Source: Angelakisella sp. (lineage in GTDB: Bacteria > Bacillota > Clostridia > Oscillospirales > Ruminococcaceae). Taken from it: a stretch of 64,000 nucleotides of DNA. The first letter of the stretch is position 1, and every line of letters starts with the position of its first letter. The DNA lies in assembly GCA_020024555.1 (NCBI GenBank), contig JAHHTQ010000003.1, positions 42,373 to 106,372 on the forward strand. Direction: 5' to 3'. Under the pieces are notes generated by a model. It saw only the letters and a program-made list of their open reading frames with translations, had not been told where the DNA came from and searched no databases. The translations under genes and the position numbers were made by a program. Shown here piece after piece: positions 15,391-23,842 of this stretch.

Positions 15391-18054
15391 ATGAAAAAAG
15401 AGTACACACAAACCTCCGAAGCACTTTTAAAAGAGCTCAACGCCACTGCTGACGGTTTGACAAGTAACGAAGTAAAACAACGACAGGAAAAATATGGACG
15501 TAATAAACTGAAAGATGCTGAAAAGAAAACAATTATTCAACGATTTTTTGATCAGCTAAAAGACCCTATGCTTATAATCCTTATCCTTGCCGCTGTTGTA
15601 TCTGCAAGTACAACTGTTTTGCACAATATACAAAATCCGGAGAATCCGGAAGGTTTGGCAGAAGTATTTATCATACTAATCGTTGTTCTTTTGAACGCAA
15701 TACTCGGCGTTTTGCAAGAGTCAAAGGCTGAGGCGGCTATTGAGGCTCTTCAAACTATGACAGCCGCAAAATGTAAAGTACTTCGTGACGGAAAACAAAT
15801 AACAATACCTTCTGATGAACTTGTACCGGGTGATGTTGTTATTTTGGAAGCAGGCGATGCTGTTCCGGCTGACGGCAGACTACTGGAATCTGCCAGTTTA
15901 AAAATTGAAGAAGCCGCTTTGACAGGAGAATCTGTACCTGTAAACAAAGTTATTGATGCGCTTGGACTGTCACAAGGACAGAAAGAAGTCCCACTGGGCG
16001 ACCGCAAAAATATGTGTTATATGGGTTCTACTGTTGTTTATGGACGAGGTAAAGCCTTGATTACACGAACAGGTATGGATACCGAAATGGGTAAAATAGC
16101 AGGCGCGCTTGCCGCTACTGTTGACGAACAGACACCTTTGCAGAAAAAACTTGACGAACTTGGCAAAACTCTTTCAAAACTGGTTCTTGGTATATGTATT
16201 TTTATTTTCGCATTCAACTTGTTTATGGCAGGTTCATTTGAACTTGACATAATACTAAAAACATTTATGGTTGCTGTTTCCTTGGCTGTTGCCGCTATTC
16301 CGGAAGGTCTTGCAACAGTTGTGACTGTTGTACTGTCAATCGGTGTTACAAATATGAGTAAACGTAATGCGGTTATTCGCCGTCTGACCGCTGTTGAAAC
16401 ATTGGGTTGCACACAGGTAATATGTTCCGACAAAACGGGTACTTTAACACAAAACAAAATGACAGTTGTGGAGCATATCGGCGAAACAGAACTACTTGCA
16501 AAAGCTATGGCGCTATGCTCTGACGCTAACCTAAATCAAGAAGGAGAAGCCGAAGGTGAGCCTACCGAGGCGGCTTTGGTAAACTTTGCAAACAAAGAAG
16601 GTCTGCCAAAAAACAAACTTGAAGAAAAAGAGCCACGTATCGACGAAGCTCCTTTTGATTCCTCACGCAAGATGATGTCCACTGTTCACAACCTTGGCGG
16701 AAAATATATTCAATATACCAAAGGTGCTCCCGATGAGGTTCTGAAACACTGTACTTCTTATATAGAAAACGGTGAAGTAAAACCATTAACACAAGAAAAA
16801 CTATCCGAAATTTTAAAACACAATAAACAAATGGCAGACAAGGCTTTGCGTGTTTTGGCTGCCGCAAAACGTGATTGGGCAACAAAACCGACAGACAACA
16901 CTCCTGAATTTTTGGAGAAAGATTTGGTATTCATCGGTTTAACAGGTATGATTGACCCTGTTCGCCCTGAAGTTAAACTTGCTATTGAAGAATGTCGCTC
17001 CGCAGGTATCCGCCCTGTTATGATTACAGGTGACCACAAAGATACTGCAATAGCTATCGCAAAAGACTTGGGTATTATAGAAGACGCATCACAGGCAATT
17101 ACCGGCGCTGAACTTGATAATATTCCAGATAGCGAAATAGCAGAGGTTGTCAAGAAATATTCCGTATACGCACGTGTTCAACCTGAACACAAAGTCCGTA
17201 TAGTAACAGCTTGGAAAGCAAACGGCGCAATTACAGCTATGACAGGAGACGGCGTAAACGATGCTCCTTCTATAAAATCTGCAGATATCGGCGTAGGTAT
17301 GGGTATCACAGGTACTGATGTCACAAAAAACGTTGCAGATATGGTTCTTGCAGATGATAACTTTGCAACTATCGTTACAGCAGTAGGAGAAGGCCGTAGA
17401 ATTTATAATAATATACGTAAGGCAATTCAGTTCTTACTGGCTTCAAATATGAGTGAAGTTTTAGGTGTATTCTGTTCAACTCTTATGGGCTTTACACTGC
17501 TAAACCCTGTGCATCTACTGTTCATTAACCTAGTTACAGACTGTTTCCCTGCTCTTGCTTTGGGTATGGAAGAAGCAGAACCTGACACTATGAATAAACC
17601 TCCACGTAGTTCAAAAGAGGGTATTTTCTCAGGCGGTCTTGGTTTCGATATTGCTTATCAAGGCATACTTGTTACTATTATCACTATCACTTCTTATGTT
17701 ATCGGTCACTGCTTTGAAGTGGGATACTTCGAGATGCCACATGGTATCAGCGATGACGGTATGACAATGGCATTTTTGACAATGTCAATGTGTGAAATTT
17801 TCCATGCGTTCAATATGCGTTCCCAACGCAAATCAATATTCAAGCTAAATACCCATAACAAAATATTATGGGGCGCTATGATAGGTTCACTGTTACTTAC
17901 AACAGCAGTTCTTGAAATTCCGTTCCTTGCAAAAGCTTTCGGATTTACACCTATTGGCTGGGCAGAGTACGGTATTGCTATGCTACTCGCTGTTTTGGTT
18001 ATTCCTATTGTAGAAATTGTTAAATTCTTCCAACGCAAATTTGCTAAGCAATAA
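15391..18054 (+). CDS. P-type (P2A) divalent cation ATPase, probable Mn2+/Ca2+ exporter
   Basis: 887 residues with all P2A landmarks: N-terminal cation ATPase domain, TGES in the actuator domain (EEAALTGESVPV), PEGL in membrane helix 4 (AAIPEGLATVV), phosphorylation site Asp347 in CSDKTGTLT, nucleotide-binding KGAPDEV, hinge TGDGVNDAPS, helix 6 NLVTDCFPALALG and a C-terminal cation ATPase domain. The general look is of SERCA/PMR1-like Ca2+ pumps. The Mn2+-sensing riboswitch in its leader argues that Mn2+ export is the physiological role, as for the riboswitch-controlled YoaB of lactococci. Helix 6 has Cys where these pumps usually have Gly (VTDG). Ribosome site AAGGAG; single-gene unit ending at a strong terminator. 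Confidence 0.92.
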   Translation: MKKEYTQTSEALLKELNATADGLTSNEVKQRQEKYGRNKLKDAEKKTIIQRFFDQLKDPMLIILILAAVVSASTTVLHNIQNPENPEGLAEVFIILIVVLLNAILGVLQESKAEAAIEALQTMTAAKCKVLRDGKQITIPSDELVPGDVVILEAGDAVPADGRLLESASLKIEEAALTGESVPVNKVIDALGLSQGQKEVPLGDRKNMCYMGSTVVYGRGKALITRTGMDTEMGKIAGALAATVDEQTPLQKKLDELGKTLSKLVLGICIFIFAFNLFMAGSFELDIILKTFMVAVSLAVAAIPEGLATVVTVVLSIGVTNMSKRNAVIRRLTAVETLGCTQVICSDKTGTLTQNKMTVVEHIGETELLAKAMALCSDANLNQEGEAEGEPTEAALVNFANKEGLPKNKLEEKEPRIDEAPFDSSRKMMSTVHNLGGKYIQYTKGAPDEVLKHCTSYIENGEVKPLTQEKLSEILKHNKQMADKALRVLAAAKRDWATKPTDNTPEFLEKDLVFIGLTGMIDPVRPEVKLAIEECRSAGIRPVMITGDHKDTAIAIAKDLGIIEDASQAITGAELDNIPDSEIAEVVKKYSVYARVQPEHKVRIVTAWKANGAITAMTGDGVNDAPSIKSADIGVGMGITGTDVTKNVADMVLADDNFATIVTAVGEGRRIYNNIRKAIQFLLASNMSEVLGVFCSTLMGFTLLNPVHLLFINLVTDCFPALALGMEEAEPDTMNKPPRSSKEGIFSGGLGFDIAYQGILVTIITITSYVIGHCFEVGYFEMPHGISDDGMTMAFLTMSMCEIFHAFNMRSQRKSIFKLNTHNKILWGAMIGSLLLTTAVLEIPFLAKAFGFTPIGWAEYGIAMLLAVLVIPIVEIVKFFQRKFAKQ

Positions 18055-18068
18055 ATTATTGTAACTTA

Positions 18069-18112
18069 AAAAAAATCTCACAGCTCAGAAAAATTGAGTT
18101 GTGAGATTTTTT
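18069..18112. terminator. Terminator between the ATPase and ArsC-like genes
   Basis: Inverted repeat 18073-18088 with 18094-18109 (AATCTCACA.CTCA), with a T run at 18107-18112 on the plus strand and an A run at 18068-18075. One G-U pair makes it stronger for the plus-strand ATPase, but it can serve both convergent genes. Confidence 0.88.
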
Positions 18113-18141
18113 ATTTAATTATAAATATTTTATAAATAATC

Positions 18142-18498
18142 TTACTTATTTAAAAGTTGTTGCCATATTTCTTCCTTAAATCCTGTCGCAACGCCGTTAT
18201 CTGTAACTAATATAGGACGTTTAACAAGCATTCCGTCAGTTGCCAAAAACTCAAAGAATTCATCATCGGACATAGCGGGCAATTTATCTTTTAAATTCAT
18301 ATCCCTATATAGTTGACCGCAGGTATTTACAAATTTTTGTCTTGGCATACCGCTTTTTTTGTGCCATTCAATAAGTTCTTCTTTTGTGGGATTTTGTTCT
18401 TTTATCGGACGTGACTCAAAATCAACATTATTTTCCTCTAACCATTTTTTTGCCTTTTTGCAAGTACTGCATTTATCATATAAAATAAACAAATTCAT
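18142..18498 (-). CDS. ArsC/Spx-family thioredoxin-fold protein
   Basis: 118 residues, the usual size. CSTCKKA at residues 10-16 supplies a CxxC pair, and the later RPIL...GF segment (about residues 94-107) includes the cis-Pro region of ArsC/Spx/YffB proteins. There is no clear arsenate-reductase Arg triad that I can assign. Members either reduce small molecules with glutathione or thioredoxin or, as Spx, bind RNA polymerase. The sequence is closer to the YffB/unknown-function group (Lys-rich linker, LLNK end) than to classical Spx. It is alone, convergent with the ATPase gene. Confidence 0.82.
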   Translation of the reverse strand: MNLFILYDKCSTCKKAKKWLEENNVDFESRPIKEQNPTKEELIEWHKKSGMPRQKFVNTCGQLYRDMNLKDKLPAMSDDEFFEFLATDGMLVKRPILVTDNGVATGFKEEIWQQLLNK

Positions 18499-18694
18499 TA
18501 TTTAATTATCCTTTCTTTTCGGTAAAATATACCGTTTATTTCTATATAATTATAATTCTTTTTTACGGTTAAATCAATAATAAAATTAATATATTTTATC
18601 CAAATATTTTTGTATAATTTATTTTTGTTGAAGTTATCAGTATATTATGATAAACTTAATAACTGTAAATAATATCAAAATTATGGAGGACAGT

Positions 18695-20029
18695 GTGAAT
18701 TATAATTTGACATCTGGAAAAATAGGAAAATCATTGATTGTTTTCAGTTTACCTATGATACTCGGCAACCTTATTCAGCAACTTTATAATATAACCGATA
18801 CATTGATTGTCGGTAAAGGGATAGGGTCTACCGCTCTCTCGGCTGTTGGTTCTTCCTATGCTTTGATGGTACTTTTGACATCTATTGTTTTGGGGCTTTG
18901 TATGGGCAGTTCCGTTGTTTTTTCGCAACTTTACGGGGCGAAAAAATACGATGAAATGAAAGTAAGTATTTTTAACGCCTTTATCTTTGTTACAATTATT
19001 TCATTTGCCATAAATATTACTTCATATTTTCTTTTGGATAAATTCATTGTTTGGCTTAATATCCCGATAGAATCAATAGAAATGACAAAAACATACCTTA
19101 AAATAATTTTCGTTGGAATGTTCTTTGTATCAATCTACAACTTTATAGCCGCAATATTCAGAAGTATAGGCAATACTGTTATGCCTCTGATATTTCTTAC
19201 AATTTCGGCAATTACAAATATTATACTCGACATTGTATTGGTAATATATTGTGATATGGGTGTTGCGGGCGCCGCAATAGCAACAGTCACTGCGCAGGCG
19301 CTGTCCGCTTCTTGTATTACTGTCTATTTTTTTGCAAAAGCAAAATTTTTGTGTCCAAATAAAAGACATTTATACTTAGATAAAAATTTAATGAAACAAG
19401 TTATTGATAACTCCTCACTGACTGCTATTCAGCAATCGATTATGAACTTTGGAATACTTATGGTTCAGGGACTTGTAAACAGCTTTGGATTTTACGCAAG
19501 CGCCGCTTTCGCCATAGTTGTCAAAATAGACGCTTTTGCCTATATGCCCGCGCAAGACTTCGGAAATGCTTTCGCAACCTTTGTTGCGCAAAATTACGGC
19601 GCAAAACATAATGACAGAATAAAACAGGGAAGTAAAACAGCTCTTAAAATATCCGCTGTATTTTGTCTAATTTCGTCTCTTATCGTTGTTCTGTTTGCAC
19701 GACAATTTATGCTTTTGTTTATTAATCCCGAAGAAACAGCAATAATAGATATTGGAATAGAATATCTGCACATAGTGGGCGCGTCATACATCGGAATAGG
19801 AATACTGTTTTTATTATACGGACTGTATCGGGGACTTGCAAAATCACAGATGTCTATTATCTTAACTGTTATTTCTCTTGGCTCACGTGTTGCCCTTGCC
19901 TATGCGTTATCCTCTGTTTCAGCAATCGGAATGGTTGGTATTTGGTACGCTGTGCCGATAGGTTGGGCTCTCGCCGATATTTTTGGAATATGGCACTTTA
20001 TAAAGTATGAATATAACAAATTAAACTAA
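18695..20029 (+). CDS. MATE-family multidrug/sodium efflux transporter
   Basis: 444 residues from the GTG at 18695. This start has GGAGGA 4 bases upstream and gives the family-typical beginning VNYNLTSGKIGKSLIVFSLP; an in-frame TTG/ATG further up has no ribosome site. About twelve membrane segments, with the MATE marker ILGNLIQQLYNITDTLIVG in helix 1-2 and a repeat-related pattern in the second half (PAQDFGNAFATFVAQNYGA). It probably exports cationic drugs or metabolites by Na+ or H+ antiport. The gene for a serine hydrolase follows after 20 bases and is likely co-transcribed. Confidence 0.9.
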   Translation: MNYNLTSGKIGKSLIVFSLPMILGNLIQQLYNITDTLIVGKGIGSTALSAVGSSYALMVLLTSIVLGLCMGSSVVFSQLYGAKKYDEMKVSIFNAFIFVTIISFAINITSYFLLDKFIVWLNIPIESIEMTKTYLKIIFVGMFFVSIYNFIAAIFRSIGNTVMPLIFLTISAITNIILDIVLVIYCDMGVAGAAIATVTAQALSASCITVYFFAKAKFLCPNKRHLYLDKNLMKQVIDNSSLTAIQQSIMNFGILMVQGLVNSFGFYASAAFAIVVKIDAFAYMPAQDFGNAFATFVAQNYGAKHNDRIKQGSKTALKISAVFCLISSLIVVLFARQFMLLFINPEETAIIDIGIEYLHIVGASYIGIGILFLLYGLYRGLAKSQMSIILTVISLGSRVALAYALSSVSAIGMVGIWYAVPIGWALADIFGIWHFIKYEYNKLN

Positions 20030-20049
20030 TATATACTAAGGAGATAACT

Positions 20050-21051
20050 ATGAATATAAATTTTGATAACAATTTTCGAGGGGCTATATGTATTATGCAG
20101 GATAATACTGTACTATATGAAAAGGCCTTAGGATTCAGAGATCTTGCAAACGAAATTCCAAATAATATAGATACAAAATTTGCAAGTGCATCAGCAGGAA
20201 AAATATTTGTAGCAGTTGCTATATTGCAGCTTATAAATAATAATAAAATAAGTTTCAAGTCTACATTAAAAGATATTCTTGATATTGACTTACATAGTAT
20301 TGATCCAAATATAACAATTGAGCAACTATTAAATCATACATCAGGTGTTCCAGATTATTTCGATGAAAGTATTATGACTGAATACGAAGATTTATGGATT
20401 AACTTCCCTAACTATAAAATTCGACATAATTCAGACTTATTGCCTTTATTTATAGATAAGCCGATGATGTATCCAAAAGGAACAAAGTTTCAATATAACA
20501 ACACAGGTTATGTAATACTTGCAATGATTATAGAAAAAATAACAAAAATGTATTTTGATGATTATATTCAAAAAAATATTTTTAATATTTGCGATATGCA
20601 GTCAACAGGATATTATGAACTGGATAAATTGCCACCAAACTGTGCAAATAATTATATATATTGCTCTGATACCAATACCTATCGCACCAATATATACAGT
20701 GTTGATGCAAAGGGAACAGGTGCAGGAGGCGTATTCATTACAGTAAAAGATATTATGAGTTTTTGGAATAATCTACTGAACAAAAAACTTCTACCCAAAG
20801 AAATGGTTTCTGTAATGCTAAGTAAACAAAATGATAATATTACTGATAACAAAAATGATTATTATGGTTATGGTGTTTGGATTAAAGAAAACCCCAATAG
20901 TCAAGATTTTCCATATTTTCAAGGTTGCGACCCAGGTGTCAGCTTTATTTCTGAATATAATCCAAATAAAAACATTATCTCTGTACTTGTAAGTAATTAT
21001 GGTGATAATGTATGGAAAGAATTACAGACAGTCAGAGAAACCTTCTACTAA
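20050..21051 (+). CDS. Serine hydrolase, beta-lactamase class C / PBP4*-like, cytoplasmic
   Basis: 333 residues. The SxxK nucleophile motif is SAGK (about 56-59, in FASASAGKIF) and the Tyr-x-Asn motif is YNN (about 155-157), as in class C beta-lactamases and DD-peptidases. The third motif, usually KTG/HxG, is replaced by a QGCDPG segment near residue 297. There is no signal peptide or membrane helix, so the protein should stay in the cytoplasm and probably acts as an esterase or peptidase rather than a secreted beta-lactamase. Codon use is more A+T-rich than its neighbours, which may mark recent acquisition. It follows the MATE gene closely and precedes the BlaI-type operon. Confidence 0.82.
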   Translation: MNINFDNNFRGAICIMQDNTVLYEKALGFRDLANEIPNNIDTKFASASAGKIFVAVAILQLINNNKISFKSTLKDILDIDLHSIDPNITIEQLLNHTSGVPDYFDESIMTEYEDLWINFPNYKIRHNSDLLPLFIDKPMMYPKGTKFQYNNTGYVILAMIIEKITKMYFDDYIQKNIFNICDMQSTGYYELDKLPPNCANNYIYCSDTNTYRTNIYSVDAKGTGAGGVFITVKDIMSFWNNLLNKKLLPKEMVSVMLSKQNDNITDNKNDYYGYGVWIKENPNSQDFPYFQGCDPGVSFISEYNPNKNIISVLVSNYGDNVWKELQTVRETFY

Positions 21052-21072
21052 ATTAATATTATAGCATACATA

Positions 21073-21124
21073 TTGACAGTCCTGTCTAATTATGTTAGAC
21101 TAAATGTGTCTAATAGTATTAGAC
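21073..21124 (+). promoter_or_regulatory. Promoter with two BlaI-type operators
   Basis: TTGACA at 21073-21078 and TAGACT at 21096-21101 (17-base spacing). Two 17-base dyads share identical arms GTCTAA/TTAGAC: 21084-21100 (over the -10) and 21108-21124 (directly before the AGGAGGTG ribosome site). Centre-to-centre distance is 24 bases. BlaI/MecI repressors bind paired dyads of this kind, so the operon is very probably self-repressed. Confidence 0.88.
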
Positions 21125-21137
21125 AGGAGGTGAAGAT

Positions 21138-21500
21138 ATGGAAAAATATAAATTGGGAGATATGGAACAAAAATTTGCTGATATTATATGGGCAAACGAG
21201 CCGGTCAGTTCCCGTACGCTTACGGAAATATGCGAAAAAGAATTTGCGTGGAAACGCACCACAACATACACTATGCTAAAAAGACTCTGTGACAGAAATA
21301 TTTTTGTAAATAACAACGGAACAGTTACATCTCTTATGAGTAAAGAAGATTTTGGCGCAGCGCAGGGCGAAGAATTTTTGGATAATGTTTTTAACGGTTC
21401 TTTACCACAATTTCTTGCGGCATTTACCAGACGCAAGAAATTGAGTGCAAAAGAAATTCAAAAAATTCAAAATCTTATTGATAATTATAAGGAGGAATAA
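21138..21500 (+). CDS. blaI: BlaI/MecI/CopY-family transcriptional repressor
   Basis: 120 residues, standard length. Winged helix region at about 8-75 (LGDMEQKFADIIWANEPVSS, KRTTTYTMLKRLCDRNIF) followed by the C-terminal dimerisation helices. In characterised systems the repressor is cleaved when a membrane M56 protease senses a cell-wall signal. The protease partner begins 2 bases after the stop. Twin operators upstream support autoregulation. No beta-lactamase or mecA gene is linked, so the target may be only this operon or genes elsewhere. Confidence 0.9.
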   Translation: MEKYKLGDMEQKFADIIWANEPVSSRTLTEICEKEFAWKRTTTYTMLKRLCDRNIFVNNNGTVTSLMSKEDFGAAQGEEFLDNVFNGSLPQFLAAFTRRKKLSAKEIQKIQNLIDNYKEE

Positions 21501-21502
21501 CT

Positions 21503-23752
21503 ATGTTCGATAAACTTTTTTTGCAAATACTCAATATGAGTTTTACAGCAAGCGTGGTAATTGTTTTCGTATCAACAATCAGACTTTTTTTGAAAAAAGT
21601 TCCAAAAATATTCAGTTACTCTCTTTGGTCTGTGGTTCTGTTTCGCCTTATCTGTCCATTTTCCTTTGAAAGCGTATTGAGTCTGCTACCTACAAAGACA
21701 AACCATATTCCATACGAAGTTAGATATATGGAAGTACCTCAAATTGATACAGGTATACCTATTGTAAATAACAATGTCAATCCAATTTTACCAAACGCAA
21801 CACCCACAGCAAGTGTAAATCCTATACAAATTTGGATATTTATAGGTGAAATTATCTGGTTAATCGGCGTAATCACACTTCTTCTTTACAGTACAATAAG
21901 CCTTATTTTGCTAAAAAAACGCTTATTGGACTCAGTTTTATACAAAGATAATATTTATATTTCAAATAATATTAATACAGCCTTTGTAATAGGCATTATA
22001 AAACCGAAAATCTATCTTCCGAATAATTTAAATGACAAAGAGAGAGAATATATCTTACTGCACGAACAGACGCACCTAAAAAGATTTGACCATATTGTAA
22101 AAATTATAGGTTTTATCGCCCTGTGTTTACATTGGTTCAATCCGTTCGTTTGGTATGCTTTTTTTGTAAGTGGCAAAGATATGGAAATGTCTTGTGACGA
22201 AACAGTGATAAAAAAACTCGGCAATAGTGTCAAAAAAGACTATTCCAGTTCACTTTTGACTCTTGCCACAGGCAAACGAATGTTAGGTGGCGCGCCGCTC
22301 GCCTTTGGTGAGGGTGATACAAAAAGCAGAGTAAAAAATGTGCTGAATTATAAAAGACCTGCTTTTTGGACTGTCTTAATCTTGCTTATAATTGTTGTCT
22401 TAATTATTGTCGGATTAATGGCAAACCCAAAGGAAGTACAAACAGGATATGACGGTATAAATGCCGTTATTCTTAATATAGACAAAAGAAATCAAACTAT
22501 GCTTGTCAGAGGAACAGATGAAAACAGCGTTATAGGTGACCAATGTGTTGTATCGTGGCAAAAATCCCCATTTGTAAAGCTTGATACAAAAAATAAACCA
22601 AAAGTAATAACAATAGATGATTTTTCTGTCGGTGACAATGTCATACTGTTTATTGATGAAGTGAGCGAAAGCTACCCTACAAAAGCAGTTGCAAGCACTA
22701 TTCAGCTACAAACCCCAAAAAGTATGTATGATGCTGAAAAACTGTTTAATGCGCGTACGAAATATATAGGCGACAATTCGGCTGTCGGCAATCTGATATA
22801 CCTATTACCTGTGCCAAACGGTTTGAAATATGACCATATAGAACTTGAAACAAAAGCAAAACCCTATAAATTAAATATATTTTATTCTATTTCCGGCGAA
22901 TTAATGGAAGTGTATGATTCTTATGATTATTCATATATTTCAGAATTGTTTGACAGAAACGAAATGCTTTTATACGCATTAATAGATAACGTAGACGAAA
23001 TATCGATATCCGTAACAGACAATAAATTGGACCATAGAACCCGAAACACAACCTTTTCCACAAGGACGGGTGTCAATGATATTCTCGGCAAAGATGCGCG
23101 TTCCTATGCGCAAAGTAAGGAAAAATTACAGGAATTAATTGATTTTCCTATATACTACCCAACTATTCACGCAATAAAATTTCCTGCCTATAACCAAAGA
23201 ACCGAAAGCAACAGCGCAATTTTTGATATTGAACCATTCATACTTGAAATGTATTTACCTGACGGTTGGAGTATAAACACAAAAGGTGAAAACGATAAAA
23301 AATATTCGTTAATGGGCTTATGGACACCAATGGGTATTTACAATGAAAAAAACGAATATGTGGGCGCAGTCGGATATAATATTTATGAAGAAACAGAAGG
23401 TATGGAAAATTCCCCACAGGCAATTTACAGTCAAATAACGCTTGACAATCACTATCACTTCAATACGCAACCAACAGAAAACAAAGGTGACTACCAACTT
23501 ATATACGAAAATTCAAAAGGTGGAAATGCGGTTACAAAAGTTTATACATCGGCGTCTCTTGCCAAAGAATTGGGATATGACAAAGACGAAATTGTAAATT
23601 ATGGCATATTGTCTTATAACAAAGATTTAAAGGTTTATATTGCCGCTGAAATTGACAGTGAAAAAATAACCAAGGACGATTTGGAAGTTATCGCGATGAA
23701 TATAAGAATTGTAAATACTGATGAGCCGAATTTTAAATTTTTCAGATATTAA
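21503..23752 (+). CDS. BlaR1-type M56 membrane metalloprotease with C-terminal DUF3221/DUF4825-like domains
   Basis: 749 residues. Four membrane helices lie in the first ~315 residues, with the zinc motif HEQTH at 187-191 and a downstream MSCDE (about residue 230) that fits the third ligand of M56 peptidases. Instead of the penicillin-binding sensor of BlaR1, the extracellular part has an OB-like DUF3221 segment (about 320-410), a DUF4825-like segment (about 412-520) and a third domain of ~200 residues I do not recognise. It should cleave the BlaI-type repressor after sensing an unknown envelope signal. It is translationally close to blaI and ends at a terminator. Confidence 0.85.
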   Translation: MFDKLFLQILNMSFTASVVIVFVSTIRLFLKKVPKIFSYSLWSVVLFRLICPFSFESVLSLLPTKTNHIPYEVRYMEVPQIDTGIPIVNNNVNPILPNATPTASVNPIQIWIFIGEIIWLIGVITLLLYSTISLILLKKRLLDSVLYKDNIYISNNINTAFVIGIIKPKIYLPNNLNDKEREYILLHEQTHLKRFDHIVKIIGFIALCLHWFNPFVWYAFFVSGKDMEMSCDETVIKKLGNSVKKDYSSSLLTLATGKRMLGGAPLAFGEGDTKSRVKNVLNYKRPAFWTVLILLIIVVLIIVGLMANPKEVQTGYDGINAVILNIDKRNQTMLVRGTDENSVIGDQCVVSWQKSPFVKLDTKNKPKVITIDDFSVGDNVILFIDEVSESYPTKAVASTIQLQTPKSMYDAEKLFNARTKYIGDNSAVGNLIYLLPVPNGLKYDHIELETKAKPYKLNIFYSISGELMEVYDSYDYSYISELFDRNEMLLYALIDNVDEISISVTDNKLDHRTRNTTFSTRTGVNDILGKDARSYAQSKEKLQELIDFPIYYPTIHAIKFPAYNQRTESNSAIFDIEPFILEMYLPDGWSINTKGENDKKYSLMGLWTPMGIYNEKNEYVGAVGYNIYEETEGMENSPQAIYSQITLDNHYHFNTQPTENKGDYQLIYENSKGGNAVTKVYTSASLAKELGYDKDEIVNYGILSYNKDLKVYIAAEIDSEKITKDDLEVIAMNIRIVNTDEPNFKFFRY

Positions 23753-23799
23753 ACAGAGTGTTTTTTTCTGATAATCAAAAATTTTAAGGCTATAAAATT

Positions 23800-23833
23800 A
23801 AAGGTCATTCTGACATTCAGAGTGACCTTTTTC
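23800..23833. terminator. Bidirectional terminator
   Basis: Arms AAAGGTCA.TCTGA (23800-23813) and TCAGA.TGACCTTT (23816-23829... ) form a tight hairpin with T and A runs at the ends. It separates the M56 protease gene from the convergent ABC exporter gene. Confidence 0.85.
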
Positions 23834-23842
23834 ATTTATGAC

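Noticed and set aside
20050..23752. Beta-lactam resistance operon
   Set aside because: BlaI/BlaR1-like genes follow a beta-lactamase-fold gene, but that protein is cytoplasmic with a changed third motif, and the M56 protease lacks a penicillin-binding sensor.
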